From an uncultured Sphingomonadaceae bacterium (GTDB lineage Bacteria; Pseudomonadota; Alphaproteobacteria; Sphingomonadales; Sphingomonadaceae), in the NCBI GenBank assembly GCA_947493215.1, contig CANLQE010000001.1:2528380-2592379 (forward strand): a stretch of 64,000 nucleotides of DNA, in the 5' to 3' direction. A model generated the notes under the pieces. It was given only the letters and a program-made list of their open reading frames with translations, was not told the origin of the DNA and ran no database searches. This document shows, in pieces, positions 1 through 8,706 of this stretch. The first letter of the stretch is position 1. Each line of letters opens with the position of its first letter. A program made the translations under genes and the position numbers.

Positions 1-2
1 TT

Positions 3-335
3 GCAGACGTGAACAGCCTTGAGAAACGCGTTCGGCTCGCGGTGGCGCAGTTGCTCAGTGAAGGCGTACCGACACTTTCACTCATCGCCTCAAAGCTGGG
101 TATGAGCGCTCGAACCCTACAAAGGCGGCTATCAGATCAAGGGCAATCCTTTCAGAAGCTAGTTGATCTGGCGAGACAGGAACTCGCCCAGCAGCTCCTT
201 CGCGATACCAATTACAGCCTTGCGGAGGTCGCATTTTTGACTGGCTTCGCCGAGCAAAGCGGATTCACGCGGGCCTTCAAGCGTTGGGCCGGGCAAACAC
301 CGCGCTCCTATCGTTTGGACGTGGCTGCCAACTGA
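3..335 (+). CDS. AraC-family transcriptional regulator, C-terminal part (cut by left edge)
   Basis: The visible 110 residues form the DNA-binding half of an AraC/XylS regulator. A first helix-turn-helix lies around LSLIASKLGMSARTLQRRL and a second around SLAEVAFLTGFAEQSGF, ending in the family signature F.RAFKRW.G.TP..YR. The frame is open to the window edge, so the GTG at 9 is probably an internal codon and the sensing domain lies outside. The gene is followed on the same strand by an NmrA-type oxidoreductase, a DUF1772 membrane protein and a serine hydrolase, which it may control; this is inferred from position only. The ligand cannot be told from this half. Confidence 0.85.
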   Translation, partial: ADVNSLEKRVRLAVAQLLSEGVPTLSLIASKLGMSARTLQRRLSDQGQSFQKLVDLARQELAQQLLRDTNYSLAEVAFLTGFAEQSGFTRAFKRWAGQTPRSYRLDVAAN

Positions 336-438
336 CATTTTTGGCGCGAAGTGCCAAAAGACTGGCATCATTGGGCAAGAATCCCAATCGGTCGCTCCTT
401 ATTCATCGACTTGCACAAATCAAACAAGGAGCAAGTCA

Positions 439-1284
439 ATGCAGGATCAAAGCCTTAACAAAAACATCACCCTTGTTCTGGGCGGTACAGGAAAAACAGG
501 CCGGCGCGTTGCTGAACGCCTGAAAGTGAAAGGTCATGCTGTCCGGATCGGATCCCGATCGGCCCACCCGCCATTCGATTGGGACAATGAAAGGAACTGG
601 GAGGCCAGCCTCAAAGATGTGACCGCCGTGTATATCACCTATGTGCCTGATCTGGCCATGCCCGGTGCGACCGATGCAATACAGGCTTTCGTCAATCAGG
701 CCAAACGGCAGGGTATCAAACGGCTTGTGCTCTTGTCGGGTCGCCGGGAACCGGAAGCGCAAGCCTGTGAGCGCATAGTCCAGGAAGCAGAGCTTGAATG
801 GACAGTCATCAGGGCTGCCTGGTTTAGTCAGAACTTCTCCGAGGGCGCCTTTGTCGACATGGTGCTGGACGGCACGATCGCCTTGCCTGGAGGCGACACG
901 CCTGAACCCTATATCGACGCCGATGATATCGCCGATGTCGCTGTTGCGGCGCTGACTGAAGCGGGTCATAGTGGGCAAATCTATGAGGTCACTGGGCCAA
1001 GGCTTATGACAATGGCGGATGTGGCCGCTGATCTGTCCAGGGCGACCGGGCGCGAGATTAATCATATCAATATTCCGCATGAGGCTTTTATTTCAGAGAT
1101 CGCCAATTCCGGCGCGCCGAAAGATGTGGTCTGGATACTGGATTATCTCTTCTCGACCATTCTCGACGGACGAAATGCGCATCTGACAGAAGGCGTAGAG
1201 CGCGCACTTGGCCGCCCACCCAAGGATTTTGCCGATTATGCGCAAGAGGTTGCCGCATCTGGTACATGGAGAAGCGCAGCGTGA
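439..1284 (+). CDS. NmrA-like NAD(P)-binding oxidoreductase
   Basis: A 281-residue atypical short-chain dehydrogenase of the NmrA/azoreductase-like group. The N-terminal Rossmann motif is LVLGGTGKTGRRVAERL (a GxxGxxG dinucleotide site), followed by VRIGSRS, where the Arg after the second strand suggests NADP preference. The central IKRLVLLSGR strand and the later WTVIRAAWFSQNF segment match NmrA proteins, in which the usual SDR Tyr-Lys pair is absent. A good AAGGAG lies about 8 bases before the ATG. It follows an AraC regulator and precedes a DUF1772 protein, an arrangement in which such proteins are often inducible. The substrate is unknown; members act as redox sensors or quinone/NADPH oxidoreductases. 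Confidence 0.85.
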   Translation: MQDQSLNKNITLVLGGTGKTGRRVAERLKVKGHAVRIGSRSAHPPFDWDNERNWEASLKDVTAVYITYVPDLAMPGATDAIQAFVNQAKRQGIKRLVLLSGRREPEAQACERIVQEAELEWTVIRAAWFSQNFSEGAFVDMVLDGTIALPGGDTPEPYIDADDIADVAVAALTEAGHSGQIYEVTGPRLMTMADVAADLSRATGREINHINIPHEAFISEIANSGAPKDVVWILDYLFSTILDGRNAHLTEGVERALGRPPKDFADYAQEVAASGTWRSAA

Positions 1285-1332
1285 ACCGGACATCGTCCTG
1301 CCCACCCAATCTCTGAGCAATAGGAAAATGGA

Positions 1333-1836
1333 ATGACCTACGAATGGCCTTTATACTTCTGCCTATTCCTGGCACTTTGGAGCGCAATTGTTGGCGGTGT
1401 GTTTTCTGCCTTTTCGGAATTCATCATGTCGGGACTACTCCGCGCGGAGCCAGCTGGCGGAATTGAAGCGATGCAGCAGATCAATCATACGGTGATCAAA
1501 ACCCAATTTGTCGCCGGAATATTATCCATTCCGGTCTTTTCCATCGCGTTCGGTATTTATGCAGTATTTATGTTCTCGGGTCCCGCATTGGTGGTGACGA
1601 TTTTGGCGCCTGTAGTCTTTGTTCCGTCGGTCTTGCTGATGACGATGTTTGGCAATGTGCCGATGAACAACAAACTCGATAGTCTGGATCACAGGGCTGC
1701 GGAGTCGCTCGCCTATTGGCAAGAATATGGACGGGTTTGGACCAGGCTCAATCATTTTCGCTCGCTCGGCAGCATATTGACCGCCGGTCTCTACATCATT
1801 GCAGCGGTAACCCTGATCACCAGTGGCCAAGTCTGA
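1333..1836 (+). CDS. DUF1772 (anthrone-oxygenase-like) membrane protein
   Basis: A 167-residue integral membrane protein with four hydrophobic segments (roughly residues 7-30, 58-80, 84-106 and 145-164). The segment NVPMNNKLDSLD followed by WxxYxxxWxRLNHFRSLGS is the characteristic DUF1772 pattern, a family that also includes fungal anthrone oxygenases. The start ATG has a GGAAAATGGA context. It lies 48 bases after the NmrA-like gene and 44 bases before the serine hydrolase, so the three are probably one transcript. Bacterial DUF1772 proteins have no proven activity; the name anthrone oxygenase should not be taken as function. Confidence 0.82.
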   Translation: MTYEWPLYFCLFLALWSAIVGGVFSAFSEFIMSGLLRAEPAGGIEAMQQINHTVIKTQFVAGILSIPVFSIAFGIYAVFMFSGPALVVTILAPVVFVPSVLLMTMFGNVPMNNKLDSLDHRAAESLAYWQEYGRVWTRLNHFRSLGSILTAGLYIIAAVTLITSGQV

Positions 1837-1880
1837 AAACACATCCCAAAATATATATGAAAATGAAAGGAACAACGCCA

Positions 1881-3191
1881 ATGACCAGAATTCTGATCAC
1901 TATTTTAGCCACAGTCCTGGCTATGGCCTTGTGGACGGGAACTGTCTTTATCGGCACCAGCGAAGGATGGTGGAAGACACCGATCACGGATTCTGCAGCT
2001 TCCAAAGAATTCGTTGGACCTGTTCGCGATAAAGTCGCTGCCGAACATCGCGGCAATCTAGGGTTCGCTCTGATCGAAAAAGGAAAGGTGGTCGATCAAT
2101 TCTCAGTCTCATCTGGCGAACCTGTCGATGAAAACTCGATTTACCAGGTCGCTTCACTGGGCAAGTGGCTGACGGCTTGGGGCGTGATGGTGCTGGTCGA
2201 GGATGGTCTGGTTGAGCTCGATGCACCCGTTTCGAAATATCTGACACGCTGGAATTTACCCGACAGCGATTTTGATCATTCGGGCGTCACGATCGGCCGA
2301 CTGCTTAGTCATACCGCGGGTCTTGATGACAGCCTGGGCTATAACGGATTCGATACTCCCGAGGACGTGCAGACGCTCGAAGCGTCGCTCACCCGCGCCG
2401 AAGATGCCTCACTAGGCAAGAGCGGTATCGTCAAAGTCGGCGGTGAACCGGGGGCGGAGTGGAAATATTCCGGCGGCGGATATACTATGCTGCAACTCGT
2501 CATCGAAGAAGTCTCAGGCCTGTCATTCTCAGATCACATGAAACAGCGCATATTCGAACCGCTGGGCATGACGCGAACAACATTCGACCATGACGAGGCG
2601 ATCGCATGGGGACTCGCGGAAAACTTCACCACGACCAGCAAGACCGAGCCGTTTCGCTGGTATACCGCCCTAGGCGCGACTTCACTGTTCACATCACCGG
2701 CCGACATGGCAAGATTTGTCGCAGTTCAATCACCCAGTGGTTCCCAATCGGTGTTGTCACAAGAAACGCTGACCGCAATGGCATCATCTTACGCCACATC
2801 GATGGGCGCCGATGTCTGGGGATTGGGCGTGATGCTATACGCGCCTAATAATCAGGACGGCTTCATCATCGGCCATGACGGGAATAATGAACCCGCCATC
2901 AATACGGCTGTTCGTTTTGATCCGACTACTGGCGATGGCATTGTGGTGCTGGAGACGGGCAGTTCATTGCTTGCAACCGAAATTGCCAGTGAATGGGTGT
3001 TTTGGAAGACGGGCAATGTCGATAACCTTGCATTTGCGATGGTGCTGGAGAGCATGTTCCTTTGGATACTGGCCGGTTGCGCGATCATTCTGCTTGTCGC
3101 ACTGATCATTGGTTGGCGGCAGTGGAAAAACAGACGTTTCCGAACCGGATTATCGTACAAAGCCAGTGGAGATTCTCCCTTGCAGAGCTAG
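1881..3191 (+). CDS. Beta-lactamase-fold serine hydrolase (class C / DD-peptidase type)
   Basis: A 436-residue membrane-anchored serine hydrolase of the beta-lactamase/esterase superfamily. Residues 1-22 form an N-terminal membrane segment or signal. The nucleophile motif SxxK is S92-L-G-K95, the second motif is Y196-S-G in place of the usual YxN, and HDG in IIGHDGNN takes the KTG position. A hydrophobic stretch near the C-terminus (FLWILAGCAIILLVALIIGW) is a second membrane anchor. The start at 1881 is chosen over upstream in-frame codons because AAAGGA lies 9 bases before it and the signal follows at once. The TAG stop is the first part of a dispersed palindromic repeat. It could be a peptidase, esterase or lactamase-like protein; sequence alone does not decide. 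Confidence 0.85.
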   Translation: MTRILITILATVLAMALWTGTVFIGTSEGWWKTPITDSAASKEFVGPVRDKVAAEHRGNLGFALIEKGKVVDQFSVSSGEPVDENSIYQVASLGKWLTAWGVMVLVEDGLVELDAPVSKYLTRWNLPDSDFDHSGVTIGRLLSHTAGLDDSLGYNGFDTPEDVQTLEASLTRAEDASLGKSGIVKVGGEPGAEWKYSGGGYTMLQLVIEEVSGLSFSDHMKQRIFEPLGMTRTTFDHDEAIAWGLAENFTTTSKTEPFRWYTALGATSLFTSPADMARFVAVQSPSGSQSVLSQETLTAMASSYATSMGADVWGLGVMLYAPNNQDGFIIGHDGNNEPAINTAVRFDPTTGDGIVVLETGSSLLATEIASEWVFWKTGNVDNLAFAMVLESMFLWILAGCAIILLVALIIGWRQWKNRRFRTGLSYKASGDSPLQS

Positions 3192-3256
3192 TGTCCGCTT
3201 TTGCGCCCAAAGCGGACATTAGCCATGTCGCAGCTTTATCCGAAAGCGGACACTGT
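3190..3256. repeat. Composite palindromic intergenic repeat, copy 1 (A unit + B half)
   Basis: Contains the A core GTCCGCTTTTGCGCCCAAAGCGGAC (3193-3217), an imperfect palindrome with arms GTCCGCTTT/AAAGCGGAC, then a B half ATCCGAAAGCGGACA (3238-3253). Reverse-complemented, the first 36 bases match the copy at 63204-63239 with one mismatch. The stop codon of the preceding serine hydrolase lies inside the repeat. The RNA could fold into a hairpin, but there is no T-run, so a Rho-independent terminator is not shown. Confidence 0.85.
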
Positions 3257-3338
3257 GGTTTGGATTCTCATCGACTACCGATGATAAAGCCGTGGAAAAC
3301 GATCTTGGTTGTTCAAAAATGCGATTTCTGTTTATGTT

Positions 3339-3815
3339 ATGCCCATGAAAATTCCGCCTCATCGCTCTCTTTGGGAAGAATATTGTGCCGACAAAGGGAT
3401 CAGTGCACCTCGACCGCCTTCAGATCAATTTGGAGACACGCCAGAGCTGGCAGACGAGTTGCTTGAGTTGGTGCTGAAGGGACAAAAAAAGGCAACCTGT
3501 GAACTTAAAAGATGGTTCGATAACCACGGGCATGATCTACCGACAACAGGCGATCAGTGGATTGTTACGGATGGTTCAGGCGCAGAGAAATGTATCATAG
3601 AGACCACACAAGTGGACCTGTGCTCTGTAAGGCAGGTAGACGAAGCCTTTGCTTGGGATGAGGGCGAAGGTGACCGATCGCTTACTTTCTGGAAAGAGGC
3701 TCATGACGCATACTATAGGCGTCAAGCGGAACGAGACGGCTTTGTATATTCCGATGAGATGACCTGTGTTTGCGAGCGTTTTAAGTTGATCTGGCCTTCC
3801 AGAATATCAATTTAA
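3339..3815 (+). CDS. ASCH-domain protein
   Basis: A 158-residue protein of the ASCH/YhfF group, a PUA-like beta-barrel fold thought to bind RNA or nucleotides. Visible features are the early LWEEYCADKGI helix, the KKATCELKRWF segment (the usual GxKxAT... strand), GDQWIVTDG, CIIETTQVDLC, and the WDEGEGDRSLTFWKEAHDAYYRR helix region that is typical of YhfF-type members. Alternative starts are 3309 and 3345; none has a clear ribosome site. The gene sits alone between two same-orientation copies of the dispersed repeat (3193 and 3831), and its neighbours on either side are unrelated. Function unknown. Confidence 0.8.
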   Translation: MPMKIPPHRSLWEEYCADKGISAPRPPSDQFGDTPELADELLELVLKGQKKATCELKRWFDNHGHDLPTTGDQWIVTDGSGAEKCIIETTQVDLCSVRQVDEAFAWDEGEGDRSLTFWKEAHDAYYRRQAERDGFVYSDEMTCVCERFKLIWPSRISI

Positions 3816-3830
3816 CAACTGATGGTTTGA

Positions 3831-3858
3831 GTCCGCTTTTGCGCTCTAAGCGGCCATT
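3831..3858. repeat. Palindromic intergenic repeat, A unit
   Basis: GTCCGCTTTTGCGCTCTAAGCGGCC at 3831-3855 matches the A core at 3193 in the same orientation with four mismatches, and the CATT tail is also shared. It lies between the convergent ends of the ASCH gene and dnaB, a few bases before the dnaB stop. Confidence 0.75.
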
Positions 3859-3862
3859 GCGA

Positions 3863-5362
3863 TCAATATTCCTCTGGCCCATCGCCATAAGCCAGATCGC
3901 CAAATTTGGTAAACTCGCTCAAGAAACTCAGCTGGATATTGCCTGTCGAACCCTGACGGTTTTTCGCGACAATAACGGTCGCTTTGCCGACCTTGCTTTG
4001 ATGGTCGGTTTCCCATGCGGCATATTTGGCCTTTTGTTCCTCGGTCGAATTGGCGTCCGGGTCGTCGGGTTTCACAGCAAGGTGATAATATTCATCGCGA
4101 AAAATGAACATCACGATATCAGCGTCTTGCTCGATCGAACCGGATTCACGCAAATCGGAAAGTTGCGGGCGTTTATCTTCCCGGCTTTCGACTTGCCGAC
4201 TGAGCTGAGACAGCGCGATCACCGGGCAATTCAACTCTTTCGCGAGAGTTTTGAGGCCCCGGCTAATCTCTGAAATTTCATTGACGCGGTTATCGTTTGC
4301 GCGGCCGGACCCCTGCAAAAGCTGAAGATAATCGACGACAATCAGGTTGATACCGCTACGCCGTTGCAATCGCCGTGCACGGGTCCGCAGCGCCGCAATG
4401 GTCAGAGCCGGTGTATCATCAATGAAAAGCGGCAAATCCTGCAGCTCTCGCGAAGCCAGTGCGAGGCGATGCATCTCGTCGCGGCTAATCGCGCCCATGC
4501 GCAGTTTCTCTGAACTAATCTCCGCCTGCTCGGACAATATCCTGGTTGCCAGCTGATCAGCGGACATCTCGAGACTGAAAAACACGGTTTTGGCGCCGAG
4601 CGAATCTACAGGCTCAATGCCGTCCTGCACGTCTCGGCGATAACGGTTGGCTGCGTTGAACGCGATATTGGTTGCAAGCGAGGTTTTCCCCATGCCGGGG
4701 CGTCCCGCCAATATCAGCAGATCGCTTTTATGCAGGCCGCCCATTTTGGCGTTGAGGTCGGTCAGACCGGTGGTGATACCGGACACCTTACCACCGCTGT
4801 TGAAGGCGCGTTCGACATTGGCAAGGGCTTCGGTAGACGCCGCGACGAAAGATTTCACGCCGCCTTCCTGCGCTTCGCCTTCGGACACCCGATAGAGTGC
4901 CGATTCCGCTTCTTCAATCTGGGTTTTAGGATCAACCGTTTCGCTGGTATCAAGCGCGCTATCCACCAATGTCCGGCCAACGCTGACCAGTTCGCGCAGC
5001 AGCGCCAAATCGTAAATCTGGTCGGCAAAGTCTCGAGCACCGATCAACCCCGCGCCGTCACCAGTGAGTTTGGCAAGATAAGACGGTCCGCCCAGCACCT
5101 TCATGGCTTCATCGGCTTCAAAATAGGGTTTCAACGTAACCGGTGTCACCACCATATTGCGATCAAGCAATTTCAACGCCTGTTCGTAGATACGCCCATG
5201 GAGCGGTTCGTAAAAATGTTCGGGGCGCAGCTTGATCTGCACATCCTCAGCGACGCGGTTATCAATTAACAAGGCGCCCAGAAACGTCGCCTCTGCCTCA
5301 ACATTGCGCGGCAGGCGCTGGGAATCTTCTTCTACTGCATCAAAACGAACTAATTCGGCCAT
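3863..5362 (-). CDS. dnaB: Replicative DNA helicase DnaB
   Basis: A 499-residue hexameric replicative helicase that unwinds DNA ahead of the replisome. The N-terminal DnaB domain begins with RNVEAEATFLGALL (from residue 20). The RecA-like motor has Walker A GRPGMGKTS (220-228), the FFSLEMS motif, the Walker B strand LIVVDYLQLL, and the late ALSQLSR and SGSIEQDADIVMFIFRDEYY motifs. The ATG at 5362 is preferred because family members start close to the NVEAE motif; longer in-frame starts up to 5419 exist without better ribosome sites. It stands alone, divergent from a UPF0262 gene and convergent with the ASCH gene. Confidence 0.97.
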   Translation of the reverse strand: MAELVRFDAVEEDSQRLPRNVEAEATFLGALLIDNRVAEDVQIKLRPEHFYEPLHGRIYEQALKLLDRNMVVTPVTLKPYFEADEAMKVLGGPSYLAKLTGDGAGLIGARDFADQIYDLALLRELVSVGRTLVDSALDTSETVDPKTQIEEAESALYRVSEGEAQEGGVKSFVAASTEALANVERAFNSGGKVSGITTGLTDLNAKMGGLHKSDLLILAGRPGMGKTSLATNIAFNAANRYRRDVQDGIEPVDSLGAKTVFFSLEMSADQLATRILSEQAEISSEKLRMGAISRDEMHRLALASRELQDLPLFIDDTPALTIAALRTRARRLQRRSGINLIVVDYLQLLQGSGRANDNRVNEISEISRGLKTLAKELNCPVIALSQLSRQVESREDKRPQLSDLRESGSIEQDADIVMFIFRDEYYHLAVKPDDPDANSTEEQKAKYAAWETDHQSKVGKATVIVAKNRQGSTGNIQLSFLSEFTKFGDLAYGDGPEEY

Positions 5363-5516
5363 GCGCTTATCATTGACGCTCAGGTGATTCAGGGCAAGTC
5401 TGTTCCGGCAAATATTCAAATCAGGCGGGGACAGTCTTGTGGATAAATGCTTTTGTTTTTGTACCGCACTGCAAAAAAACTTGTCCTAACCCCAGCGCTG
5501 CGGCAACAGAGCCAGA

Positions 5517-5999
5517 ATGTCTGATCCGCGCATCATAAATGTTGAACTCGACGAAGCGACCATCTTGTGGCGCAATGCCGATATCGAGCAGGAACGGCGT
5601 ATTGCAATCTTCGATCTGATCGAAGAAAACCACTTTAAGCCCTTGCGAGAGCATGAAGATGGCTATGCCGGGCCCTATAATTTGCACCTTAGCGTGCAAG
5701 AGGGCCGATTGGTTATTTCCATTGCCCGCGAAAATAACGAACCGCTCGAAACCCTGATCCTCGCACTAGGGCGTTTTCGTCGTCCAATCCGGGACTATTT
5801 CGCCATTTGCGATAGCTATTATCAGGCCATTCGCAAAGCGACGGCGCAGGAAATCGAAACGATCGATATGGCGCGCCGCGGGGTCCATGATCATGGCGCG
5901 GAATTGCTAACCGAACGACTTGAAGGAAAAATCGACGTCGATTTTAAAACCGCCCGTCGCCTCTTCACTTTGATCTGTGTATTGCATATCAAGAACTAA
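5517..5999 (+). CDS. UPF0262 family protein
   Basis: A 160-residue soluble protein of the UPF0262 family, widespread in alphaproteobacteria and of unknown function. Recognisable blocks are the start MSDPRIINVELDE, ERRIAIFDLIEENHF, GPYNLHLSVQEGRLV, LGRFRRPIRDYFAICDSYY and the C-terminal DFKTARRLFTLICVLHI. Length is normal for the family. No clear Shine-Dalgarno sequence precedes the ATG. It is divergent from dnaB with about 150 bases between the two starts. Confidence 0.9.
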   Translation: MSDPRIINVELDEATILWRNADIEQERRIAIFDLIEENHFKPLREHEDGYAGPYNLHLSVQEGRLVISIARENNEPLETLILALGRFRRPIRDYFAICDSYYQAIRKATAQEIETIDMARRGVHDHGAELLTERLEGKIDVDFKTARRLFTLICVLHIKN

Positions 6000-6064
6000 G
6001 CGATTCTCTGCTCGTTGGTGCAGTTGACCAATCGTTGCGTTGATTAGTGCGTCAGGGAAATAGA

Positions 6065-6757
6065 GTGTCCAACCCAAGCAGAAAAAAAACGATGCTGCAC
6101 GGCGGCCTCATCATCATTGCGTTGCTGATTATAGCCTTTGTGCTGCGCAATCTTGCGGTGGGATGGGCCCCTCCGCGCGATCAATATCCAGTCCAGGGCA
6201 TTTCGGTTGATGCCAGCCATGGCAAAATCACCTGGCATGTGGCCGGTGCTACCGGTGTAGATTTCGCATATGTCCGCGCAACAAATGGTGCCGAGGAGCG
6301 AGACCCGGCTTTTGCAGCCAATATAAAAGGCGCGCGCGATGCGGGCATCCGCTATGGAGCGTCACATCAATATAGCTTGTGCCGACTGGCCAGTGATCAG
6401 GCGACTATCTTTGTGACTACTGTGCCCCGGGAAGAAAACATCCTGCCGCCCGCGGTGCGACTGGCATATGACAATAGTTGCAAGGATCGGCCCGGACGCG
6501 CCTTGGTTTTGAGCGAGCTCAACACATTCCTCAACCAGATTGAAGGGCATAGCGGTAAACCGGCGATCATCATTGTCTCAAAAGAATTTGAGGAAGATTA
6601 TGCTATCAGCAGCGGAATTAGCCGGACATTTTGGCTGGAGGGTAATTTTTTCCCGCCTGATTATGCCACCAAGCCTTGGGTAATGTGGCGCGCGTCAGAC
6701 ATGCGGCGCGTCAGCGGCATTAAAGGTCCTGTAAACTGGAATGTTGTGCGACCATGA
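6065..6757 (+). CDS. GH25 lysozyme-like protein, membrane anchored
   Basis: A 230-residue protein with one N-terminal membrane segment (GLIIIALLIIAFVLRNLAVG) and a periplasmic glycoside hydrolase family 25 domain. The family start GISVDASHG supplies the first catalytic-region Asp, DFAYVRATNG matches the fold's second strand, and RYGASHQYSLC and PAIIIVSKEF follow. The usual DxE pair in GH25 (as in VDVE) appears here as RLAYDNSCKDRP, so the acidic pair is not clearly intact and muramidase activity is uncertain. GTG at 6065 is chosen because AGGGA lies 7 bases upstream; a GTG at 6047 is also in frame. It may lie in a transcript with dcd downstream. Confidence 0.75.
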   Translation: MSNPSRKKTMLHGGLIIIALLIIAFVLRNLAVGWAPPRDQYPVQGISVDASHGKITWHVAGATGVDFAYVRATNGAEERDPAFAANIKGARDAGIRYGASHQYSLCRLASDQATIFVTTVPREENILPPAVRLAYDNSCKDRPGRALVLSELNTFLNQIEGHSGKPAIIIVSKEFEEDYAISSGISRTFWLEGNFFPPDYATKPWVMWRASDMRRVSGIKGPVNWNVVRP

Positions 6758-6812
6758 GCTTGCTGGCATGAAGCGCAAAAGGTCCAAAGCCAAACCTCCG
6801 GAGTAAAAAGAT

Positions 6813-7367
6813 ATGAGCATACTTTCCGACAGATGGATCCGCCAGGAAGCGAAACATAGCAATATGATCGAACCCTTTGTGGAAGGACAGAAACGCGATG
6901 GTTGTATCAGCTATGGCCTGTCTTCATACGGCTATGATGCGCGCGTCGCTGACGAGTTTAAGATTTTCACCAATGTGAATAGTGCCGTTGTTGATCCCAA
7001 AAATTTCGATGCTGGCAGCCTTGTCGACCGCAAGACCGATTGCTGCATCATTCCACCCAACAGCTTTGCGCTGGCCCGCACGGTCGAATATTTTCGCATC
7101 CCTCGCGACGTTCTGGTCATATGCCTTGGCAAATCGACCTATGCGCGCTGCGGGATCATAGTAAATGTCACACCGCTCGAGCCCGGTTGGGAAGGTCATG
7201 TAACGCTGGAGTTTTCCAACACCACGCCCCTGCCCGCGAAAATCTATGCCAATGAGGGCGCTTGCCAATTTCTATTCCTGAAAGGCAATGAACCATGCGA
7301 GACCAGCTATGCTGAGCGCTCGGGCAAATATATGGGGCAAAGAGGCGTGACTCTGCCAAAACTCTAA
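6813..7367 (+). CDS. dcd: dCTP deaminase
   Basis: A 184-residue trimeric dCTP deaminase, which converts dCTP to dUTP for thymidylate synthesis. Signature segments are the DRWIRQEA start, [13 protein letters not shown], the [30 protein letters not shown] core containing the Ser/Arg phosphate contacts and the catalytic Glu, and the C-terminal [13 protein letters not shown] lid that closes over the nucleotide. GGAG sits 9 bases before the ATG. The length is that of the monofunctional enzyme. It is the second gene after the GH25-like protein. Confidence 0.97.
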   Translation: MSILSDRWIRQEAKHSNMIEPFVEGQKRDGCISYGLSSYGYDARVADEFKIFTNVNSAVVDPKNFDAGSLVDRKTDCCIIPPNSFALARTVEYFRIPRDVLVICLGKSTYARCGIIVNVTPLEPGWEGHVTLEFSNTTPLPAKIYANEGACQFLFLKGNEPCETSYAERSGKYMGQRGVTLPKL

Positions 7368-7413
7368 GTCATAAGCACGTTTCGAAACACAACCGATAAT
7401 CAGGAGGGGCGCA

Positions 7414-8595
7414 ATGTCCGACGCACGCGAATTTGATGTCATAATCTACGGATCTACTGGCTATACCGGCCGACTGGTAGCTGAATATATGGCGAAACAA
7501 TATGGTGTCGGCGGCGATGCTCCAAAATGGGCGATGGCCGGACGTTCGATGGAAAAACTTGAGCAGGTACGTGACCTGATCAATGCGCCAAAGGATACAC
7601 CTTTGGTTGTTGCGGATTCCGATGACGCCGCATCTATCGACATGATGGCAAGCCGCGCCACCGTCATACTGACAACCGTTGGCCCTTATCAACTCTATGG
7701 CAATGAATTGGTTAGCGCATGTGTCAAACACGGCACCCATTATGTCGATCTTTGCGGAGAGCCAGGCTGGATGCGCGAGAAGATTGACGAGCATCAGGAA
7801 GCGGCCGAAAAATCCGGTGCACAGATTTGTTTCTCCTGTGGTTTTGACTCCATCCCGTTCGATCTGGGCGTGTTGGCGCTGCAGAAAGACATGCAAAAGC
7901 GCTTTGGCAAGCCAGCCACGCGCGTCAAAGGACGGGTTCGTGCTATGGAAGGCACATTCTCAGGCGGAACAGCGGCCAGCCTGAAAGAAACGATGAAGGC
8001 GATTGCCAAAAACCCCGGTCTGGTCAAAATTCTAGCCAGTAGCTTTGGCCTGACACCTGGTTTCGAAGGACCGGATCAGCCCAATATGATGATCCCAAAA
8101 AAGGATAAGACGCTGGATAGTTGGGTCGCGCCCTTCATCATGGCCGCGATCAACACCAAAAATGTCCATCGCACCAATTTCCTGCTTGAATTTCCTTATG
8201 GGGAAGATTTCAAATATGATGAAATGGTTGTCACCAGCCCCGGTGAAATGGGCAAACAGGCGGCAGAAATGATCGCCAAAGCAAACCCGCTCGGCGGCGA
8301 TGATGCACCCAAGCCAGGCGAAGGTCCGACCCCCGAAGAACGCGAAAACGGCTATTATGATCTATTGTTCCTCGGTGAAACCGCTGATGGTGAAACCGCG
8401 AGCCTGTGCGTCAAGGGTGACAAGGATCCAGGCTATGGCTCCACATCTAAGATGATTGCCGAAGCGGCTCTATGTATCGCTCAAGATGGCAATAAGCATG
8501 GCGGCGGAATTTGGACACCCGGCGCATTGATGGGCAAAAAACTAACCAAGCGGCTCGAAGCCAACGCTGGTCTAAGCTTTACAGTGGAAAGCTAA
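7414..8595 (+). CDS. Saccharopine dehydrogenase-like (trans-acting enoyl reductase type) protein
   Basis: A 393-residue Rossmann-fold oxidoreductase of the saccharopine dehydrogenase NADP-binding family, closest in layout to mycobacterial trans-acting enoyl reductases. The N-terminus EFDVIIYGSTGYTGRLVAEY is the GxxGxxG dinucleotide site, and HYVDLCGEPGW and CFSCGFDSIPFDLGV are family hallmarks. A strong CAGGAGG lies before the ATG. The gene ends in a clear terminator hairpin. The substrate is likely a lipid or acyl intermediate, but that is inference from relatives. Confidence 0.88.
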   Translation: MSDAREFDVIIYGSTGYTGRLVAEYMAKQYGVGGDAPKWAMAGRSMEKLEQVRDLINAPKDTPLVVADSDDAASIDMMASRATVILTTVGPYQLYGNELVSACVKHGTHYVDLCGEPGWMREKIDEHQEAAEKSGAQICFSCGFDSIPFDLGVLALQKDMQKRFGKPATRVKGRVRAMEGTFSGGTAASLKETMKAIAKNPGLVKILASSFGLTPGFEGPDQPNMMIPKKDKTLDSWVAPFIMAAINTKNVHRTNFLLEFPYGEDFKYDEMVVTSPGEMGKQAAEMIAKANPLGGDDAPKPGEGPTPEERENGYYDLLFLGETADGETASLCVKGDKDPGYGSTSKMIAEAALCIAQDGNKHGGGIWTPGALMGKKLTKRLEANAGLSFTVES

Positions 8596-8635
8596 TTTTC
8601 TAAATTACCTATTCATGTAAAAGACTATATAGAAC

Positions 8636-8677
8636 AAGAGGCGGGCGCAAAAAATTAGCGTCTGCCTCTTGAATTTT
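8636..8677 (+). terminator. Rho-independent terminator after the saccharopine dehydrogenase-like gene
   Basis: Arms AAGAGGCGGGCGC (8636-8648) and GCGTCTGCCTCTT (8658-8670) pair over 13 positions with two G-U type pairs, closed by an A-rich loop and followed by GAATTTT. Confidence 0.75.
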
Positions 8678-8706
8678 GAGCAAATGAAACGAAGTTCGTC
8701 GCCACT

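Noticed and set aside
5421..5699. An open frame on the minus strand opposite the UPF0262 gene start.
   Set aside because: It overlaps a conserved gene and has no family match or start signal. The same holds for the many other frames that lie inside real genes.
6769..6807. A 12-codon reading frame before dcd (MKRKRSKAKPPE).
   Set aside because: No ribosome site and its end is the Shine-Dalgarno region of dcd. Lys/Arg-rich by chance is possible; nothing supports expression.
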